From Corynebacterium canis (GTDB taxonomy: Bacteria; Actinomycetota; Actinomycetes; Mycobacteriales; Mycobacteriaceae), in assembly GCF_030408595.1 (NCBI RefSeq), contig NZ_CP047080.1, positions 2,135,685 to 2,199,684 on the forward strand: DNA of 64,000 nt. Reading direction: 5' to 3'. Shown in pieces: positions 48,403 through 57,813 of this stretch. The notes below the pieces were generated by a model. That model was not told the DNA's origin, ran no database searches, and worked only from the letters and a program-made list of their open reading frames with translations. Every line of letters starts with the position of its first letter. Position 1 is the stretch's first letter. The position numbers and the translations under genes are program-made.

Positions 48403-49266
48403 GTGTCCGGGAAAGCCGAATTCGTCGCGGGTGACCACGGGTTTGCCCTGGTGGAGGGGCCCGCGACGGCGCTGTCCTGGTTGACCATCCTGCCCGTGCG
48501 GGGCGTAGCACAAGCCTTCGATCGGGTGACCGGGCGGCGGGCCATGAACTCGCTGCCGGTGGTAGGGCTCGTGCTCGGGGCCACAGGCGCCGCCTTGGTG
48601 GCCGGGCTCTCCTGGCTGCACACGCCCACGATATTGATCGCAGCCCTGTGCATCGCGCTGTGGCAATGGCTCACGCGCATGATGCACCTGGATGGGCTCG
48701 CCGATGTGGGCGACGCGCTGGGATCCTTTGGCGATCCCGAACGCGCGCGCGAAATCCTGGCGGACAAATACACCGGGGCGCTGGGCATGGGGGCCGCCGT
48801 GCTATGCCTTATGGTGCAGCTGGCTGGGCTCACCGCGGTGCTGGACAAGCTGCCGGGCACGGCGGCGGCGGGGTTGGTGATCGGATCGGTGCCTGTGGTC
48901 GCCCGCCTGGCCGGGATGATCCCCTGCCACCGGAACTTCTCCCCGCTGGCACCCACCGGCTTCGGGGCGTTGGTGATCGGCACCGTGGCAAGCCGCGCGA
49001 TATTCGCATGGGCGTTCGCGCTGACGGCGGCGCTGGCGATCGCGGCCGGGACCCTCCCGATCGCACCGGTGAGCGAATGGGCGCTGGTGCTGCCGCTGGG
49101 GTGTGCCGGCGCGGCGTCGATAAGCGCGGCGGTGGTATTGGCACGCCGGTTGACGCGTCGCTTCGGCGGGCTCAACGGCGATTGCATCGGCGCGCTTATC
49201 GAACTCACGACCGCCCTCGCGCCCAGCGTCTTTGTGATCAGCTACGGGGCGCTGGTCGGGGGCTAG
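48403..49266 (+). CDS. cobS: Adenosylcobinamide-GDP ribazoletransferase CobS
   Basis: CobS is the membrane enzyme that joins adenosylcobinamide-GDP and alpha-ribazole to give cobalamin. The 287-residue product has the family motifs [10 protein letters not shown] near the N-terminus and [36 protein letters not shown], followed by several membrane helices. I chose the GTG at 48403 with AAAAGGAG about 11 bases upstream rather than a start inside cobT. The 3' end overlaps ilvE by 4 bases tail to tail, with no terminator seen. Confidence 0.92.
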   Translation: MSGKAEFVAGDHGFALVEGPATALSWLTILPVRGVAQAFDRVTGRRAMNSLPVVGLVLGATGAALVAGLSWLHTPTILIAALCIALWQWLTRMMHLDGLADVGDALGSFGDPERAREILADKYTGALGMGAAVLCLMVQLAGLTAVLDKLPGTAAAGLVIGSVPVVARLAGMIPCHRNFSPLAPTGFGALVIGTVASRAIFAWAFALTAALAIAAGTLPIAPVSEWALVLPLGCAGAASISAAVVLARRLTRRFGGLNGDCIGALIELTTALAPSVFVISYGALVGG

Positions 49267-50363
49267 CTCAGCTGGTGCATCCAGCCATGGGTATCGGGCA
49301 GGCTGCCGCGCTGAATGCCGGTAAGCGTTTCCCGCAGCCGCATGGTGATCGGGCCGGTCACGCCACCATTGATATCGAAATCGCCGTGGCGGCTCTTTAC
49401 GGAACCGACCGGGGTAATCACGGCCGCGGTGCCGCAGGCGAACGTTTCGGTGAGCTTCTTGGCGGCGGCATCATCCTCCCAATCCTGGGTGGAAATGAGC
49501 ACCTCCTCGGTCTCATAGCCCAAATCGCGGGCCACCTGCAGCAGCGAATCGCGGGTGACGCCCGGCAGCAACGACCCCGACAACTTCGGGGTGACCACGC
49601 GCGCGGACTCGCCCTCGCCGTACACGAAGAACAGGTTCATGCCGCCCATTTCCTCCACATAGGAGCGCTTGATGGCGTCGAGCCACACCACTTGATCGCA
49701 ACCCTGTTCGGCGGCCTGGGCCTGCGCGAGCAAGGAAGCCGCATAGTTACCCGCAAACTTGGCGGCGCCGGTGCCACCCGGGCAGGCGCGAACATAATCC
49801 TCGGACAGCCACACCGACACCGGCTTGATGCCGCCCGCGAAATATGCGCCGGCAGGGCCAGCGATCAGGGCGTACACATAACGCTTCGCCGGGCGCACGC
49901 CAAGGCACGGTTCGGTGGCCAACATAAAGGGACGCAGGTACAAGGACTCCTCACCGCCGGCGGCCGGGATCCAATCCTTATCCACGGCGACCAATTGACG
50001 CAAAGATTCGATAAACACGTCGGCCGGGAGCTGCGGCATGGCAAGGCGCTCGGCGGAACGCTGGAAACGCTGCGCGTTCTGCTCGGGGCGGAACGTTTGA
50101 ATGCTGCCGTCCTCGTGGCGGTACGCCTTCAGCCCCTCAAACACGGCCTGGCCGTAGTGCAGGACCGACGAAGCCGGGTCCAGCACGAACGGCTGGTACG
50201 GGACCACCCGCGCATCGTGCCACCCTTGCTCCTCGGTCCAATCGATGAGCACCATGTGATCCGTATGAAATTTTCCAAAGCCCGGATTGGCCAGGATCTC
50301 GGCCCGGCTCTCGGGGCTGGTGGGCTGTTCAGTTTGCGTAACAGTAAAGGTCATTGCAGGCAT
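49263..50363 (-). CDS. ilvE: Branched-chain amino acid aminotransferase IlvE
   Basis: IlvE transaminates the 2-oxo acids of Leu, Ile and Val with glutamate, using pyridoxal phosphate. The 366-residue protein is the fold-type IV class with the PLP lysine in [15 protein letters not shown] (Lys202), [13 protein letters not shown] and [16 protein letters not shown]. An internal ATG at codon 4 is a possible start. It is transcribed alone, converging on cobS. Confidence 0.94.
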   Translation of the reverse strand: MPAMTFTVTQTEQPTSPESRAEILANPGFGKFHTDHMVLIDWTEEQGWHDARVVPYQPFVLDPASSVLHYGQAVFEGLKAYRHEDGSIQTFRPEQNAQRFQRSAERLAMPQLPADVFIESLRQLVAVDKDWIPAAGGEESLYLRPFMLATEPCLGVRPAKRYVYALIAGPAGAYFAGGIKPVSVWLSEDYVRACPGGTGAAKFAGNYAASLLAQAQAAEQGCDQVVWLDAIKRSYVEEMGGMNLFFVYGEGESARVVTPKLSGSLLPGVTRDSLLQVARDLGYETEEVLISTQDWEDDAAAKKLTETFACGTAAVITPVGSVKSRHGDFDINGGVTGPITMRLRETLTGIQRGSLPDTHGWMHQLS

Positions 50364-50560
50364 ACAGACACCCTACACCTCCCCAACACCCGCACAGCCA
50401 ACCGAACATAGCTACGTTTGCGCTGGGCACGCTGCACCCCGGCGGCGCGCCCATGTGGTTAGGGTGGGAGGTGCCCGCCCGTTGCGCGCGGCCACCGTGG
50501 CGGCACGGCGCGGCAGCAGCAAACTAAGACACGCATCCTTACATCATTGGAGGGCCAATC

Positions 50561-52060
50561 GTGGCTAAAGAATTCACGCTTCCGGCGTATGGCATCGTCC
50601 CTACGGTCTCCGCGTCCAAGAAGCTCCCCAAGCGCACCGAGGCGCTCATTGTTCCTGTGTTCGAAGGTGAGGAGGATCTGGTGCTCGCGGCCAGCGGGCT
50701 GTTTACGGAAGCCGTCGAGCTGGAATTGCTCAAAACCCTCACCGCGCTGGGCGCTACCGGCGCGGCGGAGGAAATCACCAAGGTGCCCGCCCCCGCCGCC
50801 ACCAACCTGGACTTGATCGTGGCCGTCGGGCTCGGCAATGCGGACGAGGTCACCGACACGGTGGTGCGGCGGGCCGCGGGCGTGGCGGTGCGCGAGCTCA
50901 AAGGCGTGCACAAGGCCGCCACCACCCTGGGCACCTTTGGCGTGCAGGCGGCCGTGGAGGGCGCGATCTTGGGCGCTTACACCTACCGCGGTTTGCGCAC
51001 GGCGGAACTGCCGGAACGCAAGACCCCCGTTGCCGAACTGGTATTCGTGGGCGCGGATAAGGCGGCCGTGGAGCGCGCTCGGATTACCGCCGCCGCCGTG
51101 GCGCTGGCACGCGACCTGGTAAATACCGCCTCTTCGCACCTTTATCCGGAAACCTACGCGACGCTTACCGCGGGGCTGGCCAAGCGTGCCGGGCTGCAGG
51201 TCGAGGTGCTGGACGAGGCTGCCCTAGCCAAAGCGGGCTACGGCGGGATTCTGGCGGTAGGCGGCGGGTCCACGCGCCAACCGCGGCTCGTGCGGCTGAC
51301 CTACCGTGCGAAAAAAGCTGCGAAGCACGTGGCGCTGGTTGGCAAGGGCGTGACCTTTGACACCGGCGGGATCTCCATTAAGCCCTCGGCAAACATGGAT
51401 CACATGATTTCGGATATGGGCGGTTCCGCCGCCGTGATCGCAACCATTATCGCCGCGGCACAGCTGCAGCTGAACGTCAATGTGACGGCCACGGTGCCGA
51501 TGGCGGAGAACATGCCCGGCGGCGGCGCGTACCGTCCCGGCGACGTAATCACGCACTACGGGGGTACCACCTGCGAGGTGCTCAATACCGACGCCGAGGG
51601 CCGCCTTATCCTCGCCGACGCCATCGCACGCGCGTGTGAAGACAACCCCGATTACCTGATCGAGGTGTCCACGCTGACGGGCGCGCAGCTGGTGGCCCTG
51701 GGCACCCGCACCACGGGCGTGCTCGGCAGCGATACCTTCCGCGACCGCGTGGCCGAGCTAGGCCGCAGCGTGGACGAGCCGGCGTGGGCAATGCCGATCC
51801 CGGAGGAGATCGCTAGCTCCGCGCTCAAGTCCCCAGTCGCCGATCTGCGCAATATCGCTACGCACAGGTTTGCGGGAATGCTCGTGGCTGGGCACTTCCT
51901 CAGCGAATTTGTCGCAGACGATGTCGAATGGGCACACATGGACGTCGCGGGCCCGGCCTTTAACACCGAAAGCGGCTACGGTTTCACCCCAGCACGCGGC
52001 ACCGGCGCCCCGGTACGCACGCTGCTTGCCGCCCTGCAAGACGTTTCCGACCAGCGCTAA
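50561..52060 (+). CDS. pepA: Leucyl aminopeptidase (M17)
   Basis: M17 aminopeptidases release N-terminal residues using two metal ions. The 499-residue protein has an N-terminal regulatory domain and a C-terminal catalytic domain with GKGVTFDTGGISIKPS, MAENMPGGGAYRPGD and the family signature NTDAEGRLILADA. The GTG at 50561 follows GGAGG. The end overlaps a small minus-strand gene by 4 bases. It probably serves general peptide turnover in the cytoplasm. Confidence 0.94.
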   Translation: MAKEFTLPAYGIVPTVSASKKLPKRTEALIVPVFEGEEDLVLAASGLFTEAVELELLKTLTALGATGAAEEITKVPAPAATNLDLIVAVGLGNADEVTDTVVRRAAGVAVRELKGVHKAATTLGTFGVQAAVEGAILGAYTYRGLRTAELPERKTPVAELVFVGADKAAVERARITAAAVALARDLVNTASSHLYPETYATLTAGLAKRAGLQVEVLDEAALAKAGYGGILAVGGGSTRQPRLVRLTYRAKKAAKHVALVGKGVTFDTGGISIKPSANMDHMISDMGGSAAVIATIIAAAQLQLNVNVTATVPMAENMPGGGAYRPGDVITHYGGTTCEVLNTDAEGRLILADAIARACEDNPDYLIEVSTLTGAQLVALGTRTTGVLGSDTFRDRVAELGRSVDEPAWAMPIPEEIASSALKSPVADLRNIATHRFAGMLVAGHFLSEFVADDVEWAHMDVAGPAFNTESGYGFTPARGTGAPVRTLLAALQDVSDQR

Positions 52061-52455
52061 TCGACGTCCGGCAGCTCGCCGCGCTCAAACCGGGCGCGGC
52101 GTTCGCGCTGTTCCTGGCGTTTGCGCAGAATGCGATCTCGTTCGATCTTGGCGCGCATGCGCTGGGGGTATCCGGTCTCTTCAACGTCGTATACGGGGAT
52201 ATCGAGGAGTCGAACAAGTGCATCAATGCCCTTGGGGCCGCCGATGCGGCGACGCGTGAATTCGCCATTTTCATCGACTAGGACGACACTCATTTCATTG
52301 ACCACCGTCTCGGGCTCAATATATGCCTCGACGAACGCCCGCCCCACTACCCACGAACGTAGGTATTCGCGGTCCTCTGGCCTGATGGTTTCACCCGGTG
52401 CACGGGGTGGTTTCAGGCTGGATCTGGCGCGGTTTCGGCCGAAAATGTTGAACAC
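52057..52455 (-). CDS. Conserved corynebacterial protein of unknown function
   Basis: This product of 132 residues starts at GTG 52455, which has TAGAAT 8 bases upstream, fitting a leaderless transcript; longer versions use a TTG. It is hydrophilic, with a mixed central domain (YLRSWVVGRAFVEAYIEPETVVNEMSVVLVDENGE) and a strongly charged C-terminal helix rich in Arg and Glu. I do not recognise a family. It lies between pepA and the E2 gene, transcribed opposite to both, a place conserved in corynebacteria as far as I recall. Confidence 0.75.
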   Translation of the reverse strand: MFNIFGRNRARSSLKPPRAPGETIRPEDREYLRSWVVGRAFVEAYIEPETVVNEMSVVLVDENGEFTRRRIGGPKGIDALVRLLDIPVYDVEETGYPQRMRAKIERDRILRKRQEQRERRARFERGELPDVD

Positions 52456-52581
52456 AGCACACAATTCTAGGTCCAAATCTGTGGTTTGTGCCTACCCAAG
52501 CGACACAAAACAAACAGCAAACCGGTACGCTTTGCTGTATTAAGACCGTAACAAAACGACTTTTCCAAGGAGTCTGACACA

Positions 52582-54603
52582 ATGGCGTTCTCCGTTGAGA
52601 TGCCCGAACTGGGCGAATCCGTCACCGAGGGTACAATCACCCGCTGGCTGAAGCAGGTCGGTGACACCGTCGCCGCCGACGAGCCGTTGCTGGAGGTCTC
52701 CACAGACAAGGTCGACACTGAGATTCCGTCCCCCGCCGCAGGTGTTCTTTTGAAAATCTTGGCGGAAGAAGACGACACCGTTGACGTTGGCTCAGTCATC
52801 GCCGAAATCGGCGAAGAAGGCGAAGCACCAGCCGACACCACCCCCGCTGCCCCCGCACCGGCACCCGCAGCTGAGGCGGCCCCCGCCCCGGCCGCTGCGG
52901 CCCCCGCTGGCGATGCCACCGATATTGAGATGCCGGAGCTGGGTGAATCCGTCACCGAGGGCACCATCACCCGGTGGCTCAAAGCCGTGGGCGATACCGT
53001 CGAGGTGGATGAGCCGCTGCTGGAGGTCTCCACGGACAAGGTGGACACCGAGGTTCCCTCCCCGGTGGCCGGCACCCTCGTGGAAATCCTTGCCGAGGAA
53101 GACGACACCGTCGATGTCGGCGCCGTGATCGCACGCGTCGGTTCCGGCGTCGCCGCCGCCCCCGCGGAATCGGCCCCCAAGCCCGAACCGAAGGTAGAGG
53201 CCGCCCCGAAGGTGGAAGCCACCCCCGAGGTAGCCGCCAAAGTACAGGCCCCGGCGGCCGATGCCACCGATATTGAGATGCCGGAGCTTGGTGAATCCGT
53301 CACCGAGGGCACCATCACCCGGTGGCTCAAAGCCGTGGGCGATACCGTCGAGGTGGATGAGCCGCTACTGGAGGTCTCCACGGACAAGGTGGACACCGAG
53401 GTTCCCTCCCCGGTGGCCGGCACCCTCGTGGAAATCCTTGCCGAGGAAGACGACACCGTAGATGTCGGCGCCGTGATCGCACGCGTCGGTTCCGGCGTCG
53501 CCGCCGCCCCCGCGGAACCCGCCCCCAAGCCCGAACCGAAGGCAGAGGCAGCCCCGAAGGTGGAAGCACCCGCTCCCAAGCCGGAGCCCAAGCCTGAACC
53601 CAAGCCGGAGCCGAAGCCCGCTGCTCCCGAGCCCACCCCGGCACCCGCGGCGGCGAAAAAGAATGCGGAAAACGTCCCGTACGTGACCCCGCTGGTGCGC
53701 AAGCTCGCCGATAAGCACGGCATCGATCTGCGTACCATCACCGGCACCGGTGTTGGTGGGCGCATCCGCAAGCAGGACGTTTTGGCCGCCGCGAACCAAG
53801 GTGCGGCTGCGGAAGAAGAGGCCGCACCGGCGGCCCCGGTGTCCGCCGCCTCCACCAAGGGTGTGGATCCGGCGAAGGCCGCGCTCCGCGGTACCACGCA
53901 GCGCGTGAACCGCATCCGCGAGATCACGGCGAAGAAGACCCTGGAGTCCCTGCATTCGTCAGCTCAGCTGACGCAGCTGCATGAGGTGGATATGACCAAG
54001 GTTGCGGACCTGCGCAAGGCTTCCAAGGCCGCGTTCCAGGCCAAGTACGGCGTGAACCTGACCTACCTACCGTTCTTTGCCAAGGCGATCGTGGAGGCGC
54101 TGGTTTCCCACCCGAACGTGAATGCGTCCTACAATGCAGAGACCAAGGAAATGACCTACCACCCGCAGGTCAACCTCGGTATCGCCGTGGACACCCCGGC
54201 GGGCCTGCTCTCCCCGGTGATCCACAACGCTCAGGATTTGACGCTGCCACAGCTGGCGCAGGCCATCGTGGACATTGCGGAACGCGCGCGCAGCAATAAG
54301 CTGAAGCCCGCCGACCTCATGGGCGGCACCTTCACCATCACGAACATTGGTTCGGAGGGCGCGTTGTCCGATACCCCGATCTTGGTGCCGCCGCAGGCCG
54401 CCATGATCGGCACCGGCGCGATTGTCAAGCGCCCCGTGGTGATCACGGAGGACGGCGTTGACGCCATCGCCGTGCGCCAGATGGTGTTCCTGCCGATGAC
54501 CTACGACCACCAGGTGATCGACGGCGCCGATGCCGGCCGTTTCCTCACCACCGTGCGCGACCGTCTGGAGACCGCAAACTTCGCGGGCGACCTCGACCTG
54601 TAG
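52582..54603 (+). CDS. aceF: Dihydrolipoamide acyltransferase E2 with three lipoyl domains
   Basis: E2 transfers acyl groups to CoA in the 2-oxo-acid dehydrogenase complex; in corynebacteria this protein serves the pyruvate/2-oxoglutarate supercomplex (also called SucB). The 673-residue protein has three lipoyl domains, each with the lipoyl lysine in STDKVDTE (first Lys43), linked by Ala/Pro/Glu stretches; an E3-binding domain ([16 protein letters not shown]); and a catalytic core with the HxxxDG motif in [20 protein letters not shown] precedes the ATG. Lipoyl domains 2 and 3 are nearly identical in DNA. LipB and LipA downstream make its cofactor. Confidence 0.95.
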   Translation: MAFSVEMPELGESVTEGTITRWLKQVGDTVAADEPLLEVSTDKVDTEIPSPAAGVLLKILAEEDDTVDVGSVIAEIGEEGEAPADTTPAAPAPAPAAEAAPAPAAAAPAGDATDIEMPELGESVTEGTITRWLKAVGDTVEVDEPLLEVSTDKVDTEVPSPVAGTLVEILAEEDDTVDVGAVIARVGSGVAAAPAESAPKPEPKVEAAPKVEATPEVAAKVQAPAADATDIEMPELGESVTEGTITRWLKAVGDTVEVDEPLLEVSTDKVDTEVPSPVAGTLVEILAEEDDTVDVGAVIARVGSGVAAAPAEPAPKPEPKAEAAPKVEAPAPKPEPKPEPKPEPKPAAPEPTPAPAAAKKNAENVPYVTPLVRKLADKHGIDLRTITGTGVGGRIRKQDVLAAANQGAAAEEEAAPAAPVSAASTKGVDPAKAALRGTTQRVNRIREITAKKTLESLHSSAQLTQLHEVDMTKVADLRKASKAAFQAKYGVNLTYLPFFAKAIVEALVSHPNVNASYNAETKEMTYHPQVNLGIAVDTPAGLLSPVIHNAQDLTLPQLAQAIVDIAERARSNKLKPADLMGGTFTITNIGSEGALSDTPILVPPQAAMIGTGAIVKRPVVITEDGVDAIAVRQMVFLPMTYDHQVIDGADAGRFLTTVRDRLETANFAGDLDL

Positions 54604-54638
54604 CACTGGTGAGCGGTTAACGCGAGAGCCCCAACGAT

Positions 54639-54671
54639 AGCCCCGTGTGCGCCCTGCATGCGGGGCTTTTT
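54639..54671 (+). terminator. Intrinsic terminator after aceF
   Basis: AGCCCCG (54639-54645) pairs with CGGGGCT (54661-54667), followed by a run of T. It lies about 35 bases after the stop and separates aceF from lipB. Confidence 0.85.
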
Positions 54672-54718
54672 CGTGCGCAACCAGCGCCGAATAGGAGCTC
54701 ACCCCGTAAGGCGGTAAC

Positions 54719-55435
54719 ATGAGTCCCATTATGACCGCACCCCGCCCCCCGTTTACCGCACCTGACCAGCCAATCCGCGATCTGAGCGTGCCCTTGGATG
54801 TCCAGTGGCTGGGCCGCGTGGATTACCTGCAAACCTGGGAGCGGCAGGCGACACTCGCGGCCCAGCGCGCCCGAGACGAGATCGGGGACCTCCTGCTCTT
54901 CCTCGAGCACCCGAACACATATACGGCGGGCAAGCGGACGCAGCCGGAGGATCGCCCCACCAATGGGTTACCGTGCGTGGACGTGGACCGCGGCGGCCGC
55001 ATCACGTGGCACGGGCCCGGCCAGCTGGTGTGCTACCCCATTATCAAGCTCGCCGAACCCGTGGACGTGGTGGATTACGTGCGCCGCGTTGAGGAGGCGA
55101 TTATTCACGTCCTGCGCACCACCGGCCTCCCTCAGGCCGGGCGTATCGACGGTCGCTCGGGTGTTTGGTTGCCGCAACCCGACAGGAAGATAGCGGCGCT
55201 AGGCATCCGCGTGACCCGCGGTGTGACCATGCACGGGCTGGCCCTCAATTGCAATAACACGCTGGAGTTTTACCAACACATCGTCCCGTGCGGCATCGAC
55301 GACGCCGGGGTGACCACGTTGAGCGCCGAGCTAGGACGCGACGTCGATACGCAACAGCTAATCGAACCGCTTGCCGACGCCCTCGCCGCGGCGTTTTCCG
55401 GCGAACTCACCGTCGCCGACCACTCGCTCGCCTAG
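54719..55435 (+). CDS. lipB: Octanoyl-ACP:protein octanoyltransferase LipB
   Basis: LipB moves octanoate from acyl carrier protein to lipoyl domains, here those of AceF. The 238-residue product has [27 protein letters not shown], the lysine in [21 protein letters not shown] and the catalytic cysteine in [15 protein letters not shown]. An ATG four codons later is an alternative start. In related genomes lipA follows directly; here it is 6.7 kb away, beyond the accessory block. Confidence 0.95.
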   Translation: MSPIMTAPRPPFTAPDQPIRDLSVPLDVQWLGRVDYLQTWERQATLAAQRARDEIGDLLLFLEHPNTYTAGKRTQPEDRPTNGLPCVDVDRGGRITWHGPGQLVCYPIIKLAEPVDVVDYVRRVEEAIIHVLRTTGLPQAGRIDGRSGVWLPQPDRKIAALGIRVTRGVTMHGLALNCNNTLEFYQHIVPCGIDDAGVTTLSAELGRDVDTQQLIEPLADALAAAFSGELTVADHSLA

Positions 55436-55938
55436 CTTGTCGCGGCCGTATTCGACCATGCGTGCAGACGGCCGCCGTGGTATAACAGCGGGTCGATGCC
55501 CTCGCGGAAATCGCAATCGTGGACCGCGATGGTGAGGATAATGTGGTCGCCGCCCCGATAACGGCTGGTCACCTCGCCCCGAAACCAGGCGGCGGCACCT
55601 GCGATAAAGGGGATATCGGCGCGGCGGTCGATCTCCACGTCGGCGAAACGGTCGAGCCCGTGGCGGGCGAAACGCACGGCAAGATCCGTCTGCCCCTCCG
55701 CCAGCACGGACACGCCTATCGGCGAGCCCACCTGCAAATATGTGTGCGAACGGGAGTTCTGGTCGATGCTGACCAGCACCATCGGCGGCTGCAAGGACAA
55801 CGATGCGAACGCGCTTACGGTAAGCCCGATATCCTCGCCGTCCTTGTTGGTGGTTACCACCGTCACCCCGGACGGGAAATTCGCCACCGTTTGCCGATAA
55901 TGCGTGCTAGTCGGAAACCGCACCGCACGCTCACTCAT
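55432..55938 (-). CDS. Flavin reductase family protein (FMN:NAD(P)H)
   Basis: The 168-residue protein has the split-barrel flavin reductase fold: [39 protein letters not shown] near the N-terminus, [13 protein letters not shown] in the middle and a conserved HDCDF/HGGRL end. Such enzymes supply reduced FMN to a partner monooxygenase. The ATG at 55938 overlaps the acyl-CoA-dehydrogenase-like gene by 8 bases, so the two are translationally coupled and probably work as a two-component system. The 3' end overlaps lipB by 4 bases, tail to tail. Confidence 0.9.
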   Translation of the reverse strand: MSERAVRFPTSTHYRQTVANFPSGVTVVTTNKDGEDIGLTVSAFASLSLQPPMVLVSIDQNSRSHTYLQVGSPIGVSVLAEGQTDLAVRFARHGLDRFADVEIDRRADIPFIAGAAAWFRGEVTSRYRGGDHIILTIAVHDCDFREGIDPLLYHGGRLHAWSNTAATS

Positions 55939-56983
55939 CGCCCCGCGCACGGGCTAACTCCCAACGCAATTGAGATTCCGACGGCGATTGCACCGGAATA
56001 AACGCCGCCTCGCGGAAACGCCGGGAAGCGGCCGAACTCTTGGCGTATCCGGCGCCGCCCGCCACGCGCACCTCGATGCCCGCCGCATCCACCGCCGCCG
56101 AGGCTGCCCCGAGGCGCAACTCCAGCAGATCAACCGCATTTGCGTTCGGTAGCCGCAGGATGCTTTCCTCGTGCTGTTGCGCCAGGTTTCGGATCCGTTC
56201 CGCCAGCCGCTCCACGTCTTCCGCGAAGGTCGCATTCACACCCGATAGGCGGGTCGAGGCCGCCGCAATCGCCGCCTCGGCCACGCCGAGGCACTCCGCC
56301 ACCTGGAGCAACACGAAGGTCGGGCGGACCTCGGTAATAAACGGTTCGAAATCGTGCGAAATGATTTGCGATTCCGGGATAAATACGGCATTGAACTCCA
56401 CGCCTGCGGACGCCGTGGAGTTCAGGCCAAGCAGGCCGAACGGGTTGCCAAAATCCACGCCTTCCGCGGTGCCCTCGACAAAGAACAAAAAACGTTCGCC
56501 GTGATCGGTGCGCGCGGCGCTGACCACCACGGCGTCGTGATAGAGGTTCGAAGCCCAGTTCAATTTGCCCGAGATGCGGTAGCCACCTTGGACCTCGGCG
56601 GCGTGCAGCTCAACCTGGCCGCAACCAGCGAACTCCTTAAAGGCCGCCGCCATGCCGGTGACCCCGGGGCGCTCGCCGCGCAGCAATTGGCCGAGTACCT
56701 GTTCGGTATCCGCGCGGGCCGCGCGGCGCAGGTATTCCAGCGTCATGCGGTGCGCCCACACGGTAAAGCCAACGGAAAGATCGCACCGGGACAACTCCCG
56801 GATCAGCCGGGCGGCGGAAAGCAGGTCCCCGCCCAGGCCCGCTTCACCCAGCAATGGCAGGATATAGCGGGCGTCGAGCTCCCCGCGATCAACCGCAGCT
56901 GCGTTCGCAGAGACCTTTTGCAGCAGATCCGGGTGCGTGCCCAAGGGTTCGAGTTCGATATGGGAAATGGTTGCGGTGGTCAT
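55931..56983 (-). CDS. Acyl-CoA dehydrogenase-fold flavoprotein, possible two-component monooxygenase
   Basis: The 350-residue protein belongs to the acyl-CoA dehydrogenase superfamily (SGKLNWASNLYHDAVVVSA, NSTASAGVEFNAVFIPES, VRVAGGAGYAKSSAASRRFREAAF). It is shorter than typical dehydrogenases at the N-terminus. With the coupled flavin reductase it fits the DszC/SfnB-like class of FMN-dependent monooxygenases that act on organosulfur compounds; an ordinary acyl-CoA dehydrogenase is less likely without other fatty-acid genes nearby. The substrate is unknown. It follows the OsmC gene directly. Confidence 0.82.
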   Translation of the reverse strand: MTTATISHIELEPLGTHPDLLQKVSANAAAVDRGELDARYILPLLGEAGLGGDLLSAARLIRELSRCDLSVGFTVWAHRMTLEYLRRAARADTEQVLGQLLRGERPGVTGMAAAFKEFAGCGQVELHAAEVQGGYRISGKLNWASNLYHDAVVVSAARTDHGERFLFFVEGTAEGVDFGNPFGLLGLNSTASAGVEFNAVFIPESQIISHDFEPFITEVRPTFVLLQVAECLGVAEAAIAAASTRLSGVNATFAEDVERLAERIRNLAQQHEESILRLPNANAVDLLELRLGAASAAVDAAGIEVRVAGGAGYAKSSAASRRFREAAFIPVQSPSESQLRWELARARGDE

Positions 56984-56984
56984 A

Positions 56985-57548
56985 TCAGCCTTCCTCTGGT
57001 GACACGAGCTCCGAGGTCAACTTCGCCGGGCGCGTGTAGGTGTTTACTACTGGGGACCACCGGATTGCATCCTTGTGGATCTGGTCTAGGGTCGCTCGGT
57101 CTGCGTCGCCTTCCAGTGCGATCTTTACGCGGACGTCGGAAACGCCGGGGCGCTTGTCCGCATTGAGGTCGCCGACGCCCCAGGTCGGGGAAATATCAAT
57201 ATCGCCTTCGATATCAATTTCGATCTTGGTGAGGGTCACGCCGCGGTGCGTGGCGATCGCTTGGATGCCCACCGAAATGCAGGCAGCCAGCGCGGCCTGC
57301 GCCACCTCGGTAGGGTTCGGCGCTGAATCATCGCCCAGCAGCGCCGGCGGTTCGGATACGAGGACGGGCTCAAGGTTTCGAATCTGGGTGACGTTGCGGA
57401 ACAGGCCGTCCGCTTCCGTATGGGTGCGCACGGTCCTCTTTGCACCGGACGGGTTTTCGATGTTCTTTTCGGCGAGGGCGCGAAGGGCTGCGGGATCGAT
57501 AGGTTGCAGCGCTTCGCCGGGGCGGTGATTAGGAGTGAGATTGCTCAT
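56985..57548 (-). CDS. OsmC-family protein
   Basis: The 187-residue product (ATG 57548, MSNLTPNHRPGEAL) carries the OsmC fold with the typical helix NPTEVAQAALAACISVGIQAIATHRGVTL and the C-terminal region VVNTYTRPAKL. OsmC/Ohr proteins reduce organic hydroperoxides through a cysteine pair: one cysteine is in the AACISVG helix, but I do not see the second usual one, so peroxidase activity is uncertain. It is the first gene of the three-gene minus-strand unit and shares a 265-base divergent promoter region with the ABC importer. Confidence 0.82.
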   Translation of the reverse strand: MSNLTPNHRPGEALQPIDPAALRALAEKNIENPSGAKRTVRTHTEADGLFRNVTQIRNLEPVLVSEPPALLGDDSAPNPTEVAQAALAACISVGIQAIATHRGVTLTKIEIDIEGDIDISPTWGVGDLNADKRPGVSDVRVKIALEGDADRATLDQIHKDAIRWSPVVNTYTRPAKLTSELVSPEEG

Positions 57549-57758
57549 CGCAGTCGTGCTCTTTTCCGTTGTGAACGATACATAGCTGAAGTTGAGGAAC
57601 GACCCTAACACATTTCCGCGCGCCTGTGAACCACTTTGTCTATCAATTTGTTAGGGCAACCTTGCCTATAGCGAGAAATATTCACGCTGTTACGTGGCTT
57701 TTTCATTGGGGGCTAGACATCAGACCCGTGCAACGGTTACTCTCAACGGCCAAGCCGC

Positions 57759-57774
57759 AAGACCAAGCGGTCTA
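57759..57774. promoter_or_regulatory. McbR-like sulfur-regulator box
   Basis: AAGAC-CAAGCG-GTCTA matches the corynebacterial McbR consensus TAGAC-N6-GTCTA with one mismatch. It lies between the OsmC unit and the ABC importer, 40 bases before the importer start. McbR represses sulfur-uptake and methionine genes, so the box suggests sulfur control of one or both units. A related half-site TAGAC occurs about 45 bases upstream. Confidence 0.6.
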
Positions 57775-57813
57775 TCTGCTACAGACCATCTTTTCCCCTG
57801 CTAGGTTGCCGCT

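Noticed and set aside
46815..49266. Cobalamin riboswitch before cobU
   Set aside because: cobU starts right at the stop of the DUF3043 gene; no leader exists, and the 160 bases before the DUF3043 gene show no B12-box pattern that I can see.
52467..53927. A 486-codon minus-strand open frame, Ser/Ala/Thr-rich, opposite the E2 gene
   Set aside because: It is the antisense shadow of the repetitive lipoyl domains; composition follows the sense codons and the plus-strand gene has clear motifs.
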